Of a DNA stretch of 64,000 nt, positions 29,674-37,681 are shown piece after piece. Positions within the stretch are counted from its first letter, which is position 1, and each line of letters opens with the position of its first letter. A program made the translations under genes and the position numbers. Location of the stretch: assembly GCF_040822065.1 (NCBI RefSeq), contig NZ_CP162005.1, forward strand, positions 3,100,001 to 3,164,000. Reading direction: 5' to 3'. Origin of the DNA: Pedobacter sp. WC2423 (GTDB lineage: Bacteria > Bacteroidota > Bacteroidia > Sphingobacteriales > Sphingobacteriaceae). The notes beneath the pieces were generated by a model. It worked only from the letters and a program-made list of their open reading frames with translations. It did not search any database and was not told where the DNA came from.

Positions 29674-30642
29674 TTACATCCAGTTCTTTTCTACAATATC
29701 TCTTATATGGTAAGTGGTAATGATGCTTGCTCCCGCACGTGCGAAAGCATACATAGTTTCCATTACAATCTTTTGTTCATCAATCCATCCCTTTTGTGCA
29801 GCTGCTTTAACCATGGCATACTCTCCGGATACATTGTAACAGGCAACAGGCAAATCAGTATTTTGTTTCAGGTTATGAATTACATCCATATAAGCCAATG
29901 CTGGTTTTACCATTAATACATCCGCCCCTTCACGCTGATCAAGTAATGCTTCACGCAAAGCCTCTTCAGGATTCCTGAAATCCATCTGGTAAGCCTTCCG
30001 GTCTCCTTTGCCTGGTGCACAATCCGCAGCCTCTCTGAACGGCCCGTAATAAGCAGAAGCAAATTTAGTAGCATGAGACATAATCGCTGCGTTCACATAA
30101 CCATGCTGATCCAGTAAATTCCGCATTGCGCCAATACGTCCGTCCATCATATCTGAAGGCGCTAACATATCCGCTCCGGCCTGTGCATGTGTCAGAGCCA
30201 TTTTAGCAATCACCTCTACGGTTTCATCATTCTGCACATAATCATCTTTCAAAATACCACAATGACCATGTGTAGTATAAGAACAAACGCAAACATCAGT
30301 AACTATATATAAATCATCACCAAAGTTTTTCTTTAACTCACGAACAGCAGCAGGTACCAGCGAATGATCATGGTAAGCAGAACGTGCATCCTCAGACTTT
30401 TCATCTCCCACACCGAAAAGCATGATCTTGTTTACCCCCAGTTCAAGTCCCTTTTCAACATCTCTGATCAGCATATCCGTTGAAAAATGGTTTATTCCAG
30501 GCATGGAATCAATAGCATGTTTCACTCCGTTTCCAGGAACGATAAAATAGGGATAAACAAACATGTCTTTCGACAGTTTTGTTTCGGCCATCATCTCTCT
30601 TACAATTGGGTTCTTTCTTAATCTACGCGGACGGTGCAACAT
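29674..30642 (-). CDS. hemB: Delta-aminolevulinic acid dehydratase (porphobilinogen synthase)
   Basis: 322 residues from ATG 30642 (a TTG two codons earlier is less likely). Condenses two ALA to porphobilinogen. Seen: the active-site lysines in MSHATKFASAYYGPF and LMVKPALAYMD, and the cysteine-rich stretch TDVCVCSYTTHGHCG, which marks the zinc-dependent class. It lies between hemCD and hemL, spaced by 15 bases and 1 base. Confidence 0.97.
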   Translation of the reverse strand: MLHRPRRLRKNPIVREMMAETKLSKDMFVYPYFIVPGNGVKHAIDSMPGINHFSTDMLIRDVEKGLELGVNKIMLFGVGDEKSEDARSAYHDHSLVPAAVRELKKNFGDDLYIVTDVCVCSYTTHGHCGILKDDYVQNDETVEVIAKMALTHAQAGADMLAPSDMMDGRIGAMRNLLDQHGYVNAAIMSHATKFASAYYGPFREAADCAPGKGDRKAYQMDFRNPEEALREALLDQREGADVLMVKPALAYMDVIHNLKQNTDLPVACYNVSGEYAMVKAAAQKGWIDEQKIVMETMYAFARAGASIITTYHIRDIVEKNWM

Positions 30643-30657
30643 AATCAACCTCTTTTT

Positions 30658-32238
30658 TTATTTAATATCAATTCCGAATACTGCTTCTGCAAGGCCAATT
30701 TCGTCAGGCGAATAAGGAAGTACGTACTCCACTCCCATTTCCTCAAATTTCTTTCCTGTTGAATTTCCTATGGCAATTACCTTTTGTCCCGGATCCAGTA
30801 AGTTGTCAGCGAAATAAGCTTCCACATTGGATGGGCTGGTAAAAATCAATACATCAGCATAAGTATGGTCTATATTTTCTTCAATGACCGTCTCATAAAT
30901 AGGCAGGTCAATGATTTTTGTGTCTTCAGCTAACGATTTCTGAATGCTTAACAGTGAATCCTGTGCACGCGGAAATAAGACAGTCTGATTGCGGACCAGT
31001 ACCGCAAAATCTTCCGCTACCTCAGTAATATCACCACTTTCACCTACATAATCAGCTTTATAACCCTGTTTTCTAAGTGCATCTTCTGACCCTCTGCCAA
31101 CCACACCAAACTTGACGTGTTTAGGCAATACGGGTTTCAGTTTAAAGAAGTATTCTACCCCATTACGGCTACTGAAAAAGATCCAGTTAAGGTGTTTCAG
31201 ATAAAAAGGATCCAATACATTGACAATAGGAAAAGTACGGATCAATGATCTGCCTTCTATTTCTATATGATTGGTTTCCAGTGCTCTTCTGAAGTAGTTA
31301 TGTTCCCCGATTTCTCTGGAAATAAATACCTTTGCAGGCATCTTTCTGTCCTTATCAAATTTAGCAACGATCTTTTCTGCCAACCCTTCCACGCTATCTA
31401 CCCTGAAGAACAAACGGTTTGGAAAATCATCAGCTGTTAATGCTTTGGAAGTCCATACCTCATATTTGCCGTTTTCTTTTTTACAATAACAACCCAAAGG
31501 CATATGGCAGCCACCTTCAAAAAGGTTTAGTACTTTCCGTTCCACACCAATCTGTTCAGCGGTATCTGCATCATGGATTCCTTGCAGTACATCAAATAAC
31601 TCATGGTCATTTTCTCTGATCTGAATGGCCAGTACCCCCTGTGCAGGAGCAGGAATCAGCTCAGTAGTATCTATCACCTCCATATGGAATTCAGACAGAT
31701 CAAGATTCAAACGGTTTACACCTGCTTTTGCCAGTAAAATAGCATCATAGTTTTCATCTCTTAATTTTTGAATACGGGTATTTACATTCCCACGCAGGTC
31801 TTCAATATTAAGATCTGTTCTTAAAGCAAGCAATTGCGCTTTACGTCTGTTTGATGAAGTACCAACCTGCGCGCCCGTTTTCAAAGAAAGTTTTTGCGTA
31901 ACATCTACACAATCTTTCAGAATAAGTAATAATTCTGATGCATCTTCCCTTTCAGAAACTGCTGCAATCGTTAATCCGGCAGGGTGGGTGGTTGGTAAAT
32001 CTTTGTGAGAGTGTACAGCAATATCAATGCTGCCGCTTAATAATTCTTCTTCAAGCTCTTTGGTAAAAAAACCTTTTCCTTCAAGTTTGTCCAGCCTCAG
32101 GTTTAGTATTTTATCCCCCTGGGTTTTAATGATCTTCAGTTCTGCTTCGACACCAATTTCCGCAAGTTTGTCTTTCGTATAATTAGCCTGCCATAGTGCA
32201 AGATCACTGCCTCTTGTTCCGATAATAAGTTTTTTCAT
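30658..32238 (-). CDS. hemCD: Fused porphobilinogen deaminase / uroporphyrinogen-III synthase
   Basis: 526 residues. Residues 1 to about 300 are HemC: GTRGSDLALWQA at the N-terminus, HSHKDLPT, GTSSNRRKAQLL and dipyrromethane-cofactor Cys244 in FEGGCHMPLGC. From about 302 a HemD-like domain follows (KVFISREIGEHNYFRRAL, WIFFSSRNGVEYFF, DVLIFTSPSNVEAYF). HemC makes the linear tetrapyrrole and HemD closes it, so fusion would channel an unstable intermediate. HemC and HemD are normally separate genes. The frame is continuous, with no stop or shift between domains. Confidence 0.93.
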   Translation of the reverse strand: MKKLIIGTRGSDLALWQANYTKDKLAEIGVEAELKIIKTQGDKILNLRLDKLEGKGFFTKELEEELLSGSIDIAVHSHKDLPTTHPAGLTIAAVSEREDASELLLILKDCVDVTQKLSLKTGAQVGTSSNRRKAQLLALRTDLNIEDLRGNVNTRIQKLRDENYDAILLAKAGVNRLNLDLSEFHMEVIDTTELIPAPAQGVLAIQIRENDHELFDVLQGIHDADTAEQIGVERKVLNLFEGGCHMPLGCYCKKENGKYEVWTSKALTADDFPNRLFFRVDSVEGLAEKIVAKFDKDRKMPAKVFISREIGEHNYFRRALETNHIEIEGRSLIRTFPIVNVLDPFYLKHLNWIFFSSRNGVEYFFKLKPVLPKHVKFGVVGRGSEDALRKQGYKADYVGESGDITEVAEDFAVLVRNQTVLFPRAQDSLLSIQKSLAEDTKIIDLPIYETVIEENIDHTYADVLIFTSPSNVEAYFADNLLDPGQKVIAIGNSTGKKFEEMGVEYVLPYSPDEIGLAEAVFGIDIK

Positions 32239-32328
32239 CAGTATATAATTGTTCTTTTATAAGGCTGCCGTCAACCATTAACAAATAGTTGAGTTAAGCT
32301 TTTGTAGATATCACGTATTTAGATCGCG

Positions 32329-32336
32329 CAAATTTA
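32329..32336 (-). promoter_or_regulatory. -7 box before hemCD
   Basis: On the minus strand TAAATTTG fits TAnnTTTG exactly. It lies in the 168-base hemA-hemCD gap and implies a leader of about 85 nt, so hemCD and the following genes can be expressed separately from hemA. Confidence 0.5.
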
Positions 32337-32406
32337 ACCTAAAAGAGCTATAGTCTTAAATAATAAACAAATAATGTATTTGTGCTGACTAATCTACCCC
32401 GGAAGG

Positions 32407-33633
32407 CTAGCTGTTGTTGACCAGAATTTCTTTCGCCATGATCATCGGTACGCTAATATATTTCTTTTCCATGTAATCCATCACCCGTTCAAGAACCAGT
32501 CTTGAATTTTCATCCAGTGTATTGATTTCCTCTGCAAAAACAATATCCAGTGCTTTACTTTTAATTGCTTTAATTTTCTGAGGAACTTCACTCATTGCGA
32601 TTTCTATTTTGCGCTGGCGAAGTACTAAATCAAATTCTTTGATATTCTGATCGATAATTTGCTCTGCATTAACCAGTTCATCATAACGTTCCTGAATATT
32701 TTTGCGGGCGATCTCTTTTAAAGATTCAACCTCAATATAATGTACAGGGAAGTTTTGGATAACCGCTGGTGCAGTATCATTAGGAATTGCAAGATCTACA
32801 ATAACTTTTTTGCCCGTTTCACCATTTAATAGCTTACGGTAAATTTTTTCTGTGATGATGGGTTCAGTAGCACCGGTACAGGTAATGATGACATCAAATC
32901 CCTGATCGAAATTTTCCAGTGCAGTCAATGGATAAGCGATACCATTTAAATCTTTTGCAAGCGACTGTGCATTTTCTACCGTTCTGTTAAAGATAGAAAA
33001 ATTAGAGTACTTGTGTTTTTTAAGGTATTGCGCTAAGTTCTTGTTAGTCTCACCAGCTCCTATAATCAGAATTCTTGAGCTGGCAGTTATAGTCAGGTCC
33101 CTTAATTTACGATAGGCCAAAGACACTACCGAAACCGGGTTTTTAGAGATATTCGTATGGGTATAAACTTCCTTTGCCGTTTTGACAACCCGGTTCATGA
33201 TCATTCGCATATAATCGGCTGTAAAGCCAGAAACACGGCATGCTTCATAAGCCCGGCGTACCTGGGCAAGGATTTCTTTTTCACCAACCACCAGACTTTC
33301 CAATGAGCAGGAAGTACGCAACAGATGATTAAAAGCTTCCACCTGTTCATAAACAGAAACGCTTTCCAGAAACTTATCCATATACGCTTCCGGTAATCCC
33401 ATGTCCAGCACAGTCAGGAAACGAAGGATAAATTCACGATCCAGCTCGTGAGCAGTGGTAAAAACAAACTCAACGCGGTTACACGTACCGATATAAAAAA
33501 TTTCTTTTACATCCAGTTCATTTTGAATATTCTTCAGTCTGTCATCCAGTGTCTGCTCACAGATAACTAATTTCCCTAAAGACTTTAAGTCAATTTGTTT
33601 ATGAGTGAAAGCAAGTATCTTTAAATATTCCAA
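32407..33633 (-). CDS. hemA: Glutamyl-tRNA reductase
   Basis: 408 residues. NADPH-dependent reduction of glutamyl-tRNA(Glu) to glutamate-1-semialdehyde, the committed step of the C5 pathway. Seen: the catalytic cysteine in YIGTCNRVEFVF, the SLESLVVGEKEILAQVRRAY substrate-binding stretch, and the NADPH motif ILIIGAGETNKNLAQYL. The start is TTG 33633. It is the first gene of the haem cluster and divergent from the hydrolase gene. Confidence 0.96.
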   Translation of the reverse strand: MEYLKILAFTHKQIDLKSLGKLVICEQTLDDRLKNIQNELDVKEIFYIGTCNRVEFVFTTAHELDREFILRFLTVLDMGLPEAYMDKFLESVSVYEQVEAFNHLLRTSCSLESLVVGEKEILAQVRRAYEACRVSGFTADYMRMIMNRVVKTAKEVYTHTNISKNPVSVVSLAYRKLRDLTITASSRILIIGAGETNKNLAQYLKKHKYSNFSIFNRTVENAQSLAKDLNGIAYPLTALENFDQGFDVIITCTGATEPIITEKIYRKLLNGETGKKVIVDLAIPNDTAPAVIQNFPVHYIEVESLKEIARKNIQERYDELVNAEQIIDQNIKEFDLVLRQRKIEIAMSEVPQKIKAIKSKALDIVFAEEINTLDENSRLVLERVMDYMEKKYISVPMIMAKEILVNNS

Positions 33634-33665
33634 TTTGGGTTTGTGTTGTGTTTATATAGTGGAAA

Positions 33666-33673
33666 CAAAAGTA
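33666..33673 (-). promoter_or_regulatory. -7 box of hemA
   Basis: On the minus strand TACTTTTG fits TAnnTTTG exactly and lies 33 bases before the TTG start of hemA, giving a leader of about 25-28 nt. Confidence 0.5.
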
Positions 33674-33768
33674 ACAAGACCTCCCTTAGTGTCTGTCATT
33701 ATGCTGTAATTAAGAGCAATTTAGAAAGATTTTAAATTAAACATTCCAAGAAAAAAACAAGAGATCAT

Positions 33769-33776
33769 TATGTTTG
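33769..33776 (+). promoter_or_regulatory. -7 box of the alpha/beta hydrolase gene
   Basis: TATGTTTG fits TAnnTTTG exactly, 31 bases before the ATG at 33808. Confidence 0.5.
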
Positions 33777-33807
33777 TTAATAAGCTAACCAGCTATAAAA
33801 GAAAGTT

Positions 33808-34638
33808 ATGATTAAAAAAGAGCACTTTATTCTGTCCGGATCCAAAGATAAAACCATTTCTGGTGACCTTACCTATGACGATAACCAGACAAATCAACCT
33901 TGCATTTTATTTGTACATGGCTTCAAAGGATTTAAAGATTGGGGTGCACATAACCTGGTAGCCTCCTATTTTGCTTCCAATGGTTACCGTTATTTCAAAT
34001 TTAACCTGAGTCATAGCGGCGTAACGGATCAAAAACCTGATGATGTTACCGATTTAGAAGCATTTGCTGCAAACACAGTCAGTATGGAGCTTAAAGACGT
34101 AGATACCGCCCTTAATTATATTGCCCATACCTATCCATTAACACCTATTTATGTGATTGGTCATAGCCGTGGTGGTGCTTTAGTGATTTTAAAAGGTGCG
34201 TCCGATGAACGTATTCAGAAAATCATTACCTGGTCTGCCATTTCAGACTTTAGTTCTTTATGGAAAAAAGAGCAAGAGAAAGAATGGTTATCTACAGGAA
34301 GAATCTTTGTGGAAAATGCAAGAACAAAAGAAAAAATGCCTTTAAATAGTACGCTGCTAGAAGATTTCAAGGCGCATCAAAGTGAATTCGATCTGCTGCA
34401 TGCTGCCAGGCAGGTTAAAATTCCCTGGTTAATTTTGCATGGTGATGATGACGTCAATGTAAAATTCAGCGTAGCACAAGAGCTTGCGCAAGCACAACCA
34501 AATGCCCAATTGCAGAAAATCAAAGGTGCAAATCATGTTTTTGGCGCCTCACATCCTTATACGGCAACCGAACTACCTGCTCAATTGCTGGAAGTGTGTG
34601 AAAAAACACTTGCCTTCATTAAAAATGCCAGCCTGTAA
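33808..34638 (+). CDS. Alpha/beta hydrolase
   Basis: 276 residues without a signal peptide, hence cytoplasmic. Alpha/beta-hydrolase fold: oxyanion-hole strand ILFVHGFKGFKDWG (about 33-46), nucleophile elbow GHSRGG (Ser about 121), an acid in LHGDDDVNVKF and the catalytic His in GANHVFGASHPY. Resembles dienelactone-hydrolase or acyl-peptidase-like esterases; the substrate is unknown. It is monocistronic and convergent with ispG. Confidence 0.88.
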   Translation: MIKKEHFILSGSKDKTISGDLTYDDNQTNQPCILFVHGFKGFKDWGAHNLVASYFASNGYRYFKFNLSHSGVTDQKPDDVTDLEAFAANTVSMELKDVDTALNYIAHTYPLTPIYVIGHSRGGALVILKGASDERIQKIITWSAISDFSSLWKKEQEKEWLSTGRIFVENARTKEKMPLNSTLLEDFKAHQSEFDLLHAARQVKIPWLILHGDDDVNVKFSVAQELAQAQPNAQLQKIKGANHVFGASHPYTATELPAQLLEVCEKTLAFIKNASL

Positions 34639-34683
34639 ATTCATACAGGGCTGGCAATCCATATTTTTGATTACAAATCAAAT

Positions 34684-36642
34684 TTATCTCACTTCTGTCC
34701 AATTACCATCTTCTCTGATCAGATCAATCAGATCATCAAGTGCTTTGGCAGAGCTCACATTTTTTTTCACCACTTCTTTACCGCGGTATAAAGTGATTTT
34801 ACCAGGGCCTGTACCTACATAACCATAGTCGGCATCTGCCATTTCACCAGGCCCATTTACAATACAGCCCATAATCCCGATTTTGATCCCTTTCAAATGA
34901 TCAGTTCTGGAACGGATCAATTGTGTGGTTTCCTGTAAATCAAACAATGTTCTGCCACAACTTGGACAAGAAATATATTCTGTTTTAGAAATCCTCGTCC
35001 GGGTAGCCTGCAAAATTCCAAAACTTGTAGAATTCATCATTGGAAGACCAACCGCTTCAGGAGCATCAATCCAAACCCCGTCACCAAGACCATCCGTAAA
35101 CAACGCTCCTAAATCAGTTGCCGCATATAATTGCAGATCATCTGCACTAATTGCCGCATAAGATCTCCTGATAATTACAGGAATCTGATTTCCGCTATTC
35201 AGCAACTCAATAAAAAAAGCTCGCTGCTCAATGGTTCCCTCTTCCGAAGAAGTTTCCAGCACCAGTACCACAGTTTCATCTAACAGTGACAGCAAAACCT
35301 GACTATAATCCTTTGCATTGACACTCACAAGATTCAGGATAGGATCTTTCTGACCGGCCGATGCATAATCTTCCAGTTTAATCAGCGGATGACAATTACT
35401 TTTATCCTTCAGCACTAACCATGTGCTGTAATTATAAATCTGGCGCAGATTCCCCGGAAAAGAGAAAGAAGGCAGCTCATCACCCAAATAAACAAGGTCA
35501 CAAGCCTGATCAGCCATATTATATTTATCCAGTCCTGCACTGTATTTATACCCAACCTCAGTCAGGAAATAAGGATCCTTTAAATTCTTCGAAGACACAT
35601 CGAGCATCACTACCGGATGATGATGTCCTCCGATATGCTGTACCGGTAAAGTCACCCTGCGGTTATATTCATAAGGATTATAAGGCAGATCCCGGATCTC
35701 AATCTTTTCCTTCTCTACGCTATTCAGCGCGCGTTTTACATAACGATCAGCTAATGCTTTAGCTACAGGAGCTTCAAATTCAGGATCTTCTGTCAGAGAA
35801 ACCCTGATCGTATCGCCTAAACCATCTTCCAGTAAAGTACCAATACCAACTGCAGACTTGATTCTTCCATCCTCTCCATCACCCGCTTCAGTAACCCCAA
35901 GGTGCAGCGGATAATTCATCCCCTCCTTCACCATGGTTTCTACCAGCAAACGATAAGCCTGAACCATCACCTGTGTATTGCTCGCTTTCATTGAAATCAC
36001 CAGGTTATAATAATTCAGATCCTCACAGATCCTCATAAATTCCATGGCTGACTCCACCATCCCGCGTGGCGTATCTCCGTACTGGCTCATAATCCTGTCC
36101 GATAACGAACCGTGATTGGTACCAATACGCATTGCAGTACCATATTCCTTACAAATTTTCACTAAAGGTGAAAACTTCTTATAAATTCTTTCCAGCTCGG
36201 CCTGATAAGCCAGCTGTGTATATTCTATATTTTCAAAACGTTTCTTATCCGCATAATTACCCGGATTAACCCTCACCTTCTCCACAATACGGGCTGCAGC
36301 TTCAGCAGCATTAGGTGTAAAATGTATATCGGCTACTAAAGGAACATTATAGCCTCTGAACCTCAGCTCCTTTTTGATATTAGCCAGATTCTCAGCTTCC
36401 TTCATACTCGGCGCTGTGATTCTTACATATTCACAGCCAGACTCTACCATTCTGATGGTCTGTTCTACCGTCCCCAGCGTATCCATAGTGTCAGTAGTGG
36501 TCATAGATTGTATCCTGATCGGATTCAATCCGCCCATAGGGATATCCCCTATAGAAACCTCACGAGTTAAGAACCTGGAATACTGGTTTAGATGATTACA
36601 ATACCCTCCGGCTAATTCTTTTTGTGCTGCTACGTTTTCCAT
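34684..36642 (-). CDS. ispG: 4-hydroxy-3-methylbut-2-enyl diphosphate synthase (large form)
   Basis: 652 residues from ATG 36642; a GTG at 36684 would add 14 residues but lies upstream of the probable promoter box. Fe-S enzyme of the MEP isoprenoid pathway that converts MEcPP to HMBPP. The TIM-barrel part has GGLNPIRIQSMTTTDTMDT and VRVNPGNYADKKRF; the C-terminal reductase-like domain has ligands in SCPSCGRTLFDLQ and IMGCIVNGPGEM. Compared with E. coli IspG (372 residues) it carries the roughly 250-residue insertion known from plants, Chlamydia and Bacteroidota. Confidence 0.95.
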   Translation of the reverse strand: MENVAAQKELAGGYCNHLNQYSRFLTREVSIGDIPMGGLNPIRIQSMTTTDTMDTLGTVEQTIRMVESGCEYVRITAPSMKEAENLANIKKELRFRGYNVPLVADIHFTPNAAEAAARIVEKVRVNPGNYADKKRFENIEYTQLAYQAELERIYKKFSPLVKICKEYGTAMRIGTNHGSLSDRIMSQYGDTPRGMVESAMEFMRICEDLNYYNLVISMKASNTQVMVQAYRLLVETMVKEGMNYPLHLGVTEAGDGEDGRIKSAVGIGTLLEDGLGDTIRVSLTEDPEFEAPVAKALADRYVKRALNSVEKEKIEIRDLPYNPYEYNRRVTLPVQHIGGHHHPVVMLDVSSKNLKDPYFLTEVGYKYSAGLDKYNMADQACDLVYLGDELPSFSFPGNLRQIYNYSTWLVLKDKSNCHPLIKLEDYASAGQKDPILNLVSVNAKDYSQVLLSLLDETVVLVLETSSEEGTIEQRAFFIELLNSGNQIPVIIRRSYAAISADDLQLYAATDLGALFTDGLGDGVWIDAPEAVGLPMMNSTSFGILQATRTRISKTEYISCPSCGRTLFDLQETTQLIRSRTDHLKGIKIGIMGCIVNGPGEMADADYGYVGTGPGKITLYRGKEVVKKNVSSAKALDDLIDLIREDGNWTEVR

Positions 36643-36649
36643 AAGGCCA

Positions 36650-36657
36650 CAAAGATA
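36650..36657 (-). promoter_or_regulatory. -7 box of ispG
   Basis: On the minus strand TATCTTTG fits TAnnTTTG exactly. It ends 7 bases before ATG 36642, so the ispG mRNA would have a leader of only a few bases. Confidence 0.5.
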
Positions 36658-36726
36658 AAGATTATGTTTTGTATGTGAATTCACATAGAAATTATAAAGA
36701 TTAAATTTTGTATGTGAATTCAGATA
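36657..36726 (-). repeat. Duplicated promoter segment with palindromes upstream of ispG
   Basis: A 27-base sequence at 36657-36683 is repeated at 36696-36722 with 2 mismatches (39-base period). The first copy contains the perfect 16-bp palindrome TATGTGAATTCACATA (36672-36687); the second has one arm mismatch, TATGTGAATTCAGATA (36711-36726). The proximal copy runs into the -7 box TATCTTTG, whereas the distal copy has a decayed TATAATTTC at that place. This looks like a tandemly duplicated promoter with a possible operator in each copy. Confidence 0.7.
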
Positions 36727-36981
36727 AGTTCCAAATAATAAATGATTCAGGAATTAATCTTCGAAACTCCAAAATGACATCAACTTATACTACAATAGTG
36801 GTCTGAAGGCCTATTAAAGCGTCATTGAGATAACCTTGGGATGGGGGTTGGAATGACCCAGGTCATTGCAAGGTCATTCCAAGGCACTATTTAACCCGGT
36901 TTCAACACCTGTTCTATACACCAAGGCCACGTTTTAAATAAAGGTTTGAAACTGTGTAATCCCAATAAATGGTGGAAGAGA
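36727..36981. repeat. Intergenic stretch with a GGTCATT-type inverted repeat
   Basis: No gene is seen here. TTGGAATGACC (36848-36858) and GGTCATTCCAA (36872-36882) form a perfect 11-bp stem, and a third GGTCATT copy lies inside the 13-base loop, so alternative pairings exist. No T run follows, so it is not an intrinsic terminator. Role unknown. Confidence 0.6.
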
Positions 36982-37068
36982 AAAAATAAAAAAGGAATAG
37001 CCATATTCCGGACATTGTTCATTCTTCATGAACGTCGGCCGGAATATGGCTATTCCTTTTTTATTTTT
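36982..37068. terminator. Long perfect inverted repeat after the RDD gene (30-bp stem)
   Basis: Arms 36982-37011 and 37039-37068 are perfectly complementary over 30 bp: AAAAATAAAAAAGGAATAGC through CCGG, and its complement. The loop contains a second stem, GTTCAT / ATGAAC (37017-37022, 37028-37033). The outer arm overlaps the stop codon of the minus-strand RDD gene. The architecture (A/T outer arm, mixed inner arm ending in CGG or CG, nested TTCAT/ATGAA hairpin) repeats that at 24453-24542. Confidence 0.85.
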
Positions 37069-37675
37069 AGATCAGGCGATCCTTGATAACCAAAGTGCGC
37101 GCAGCAACATCGTGAAAACACTGTTGCTTCTTATTCAAAAAACTATACAGATACCCAAAAAACAATGGAGCGACAGATAAAACCTTCCCCAGGTTCCTTA
37201 AGAAAGACAAACCAATACTTACCCTTGCCCCTCCCATATCCGTCACCTTAATACTTAACAATCTTTTACCAATCGTGCCCTGCCTGGCAGAAGCCTCCGC
37301 AAAAACACCATAAACAAACTTGAACACCGGGATCAGCGGCAAAAGCAACAACGCAAATGAAATCCTTTCACCCTGCCCCTTCACAAACATAAAACAGCAA
37401 AGTATCAACACAATGTAAACCAAAAACAAAATGAAGTAATCAATCACGGCAGCCAGCAAACGCTGATCAAATGAAGCAAAATACTGCGGAGCAGTCTGTT
37501 CATAACTGAAACCAAAAAGCGCACGGAGTTCAGGGAACTCGTGCGCTTCTTTATAATCGTCCATTCCGGGTTTCCTCACAAAGGTTCCCGCTACAATATT
37601 CATCTGCTTTAAATGTTCAAAATCGTATGGCCCCTCAGGCTTTCCATTGACGACAACAATATAGTTAGGTTCCAA
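37067..37675 (-). CDS. RDD-family membrane protein with N-terminal GYF-like domain
   Basis: 202 residues, TTG start. Residues 1-50 resemble a GYF_2 domain (VVNGKPEGPYDFEHLKQMN), a small peptide-binding module. From about 64 an RDD domain follows: RLLAAVIDYFILFLVYIV, a second membrane segment, GTIGKRLLSIKV, and a third near the C-terminus. RDD proteins are integral membrane proteins of mostly unknown function, some linked to ion or solute transport. It is the last gene of the PspC/LiaF-like cassette, 6 bases after its neighbour. Confidence 0.8.
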   Translation of the reverse strand: MEPNYIVVVNGKPEGPYDFEHLKQMNIVAGTFVRKPGMDDYKEAHEFPELRALFGFSYEQTAPQYFASFDQRLLAAVIDYFILFLVYIVLILCCFMFVKGQGERISFALLLLPLIPVFKFVYGVFAEASARQGTIGKRLLSIKVTDMGGARVSIGLSFLRNLGKVLSVAPLFFGYLYSFLNKKQQCFHDVAARTLVIKDRLI

Positions 37676-37681
37676 TAGCTG

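Noticed and set aside
36643..36684. GTG start at 36684 extending IspG by 14 residues
   Set aside because: It lies within the palindromic repeat and upstream of the -7 box; IspG homologues begin close to the ATG at 36642.
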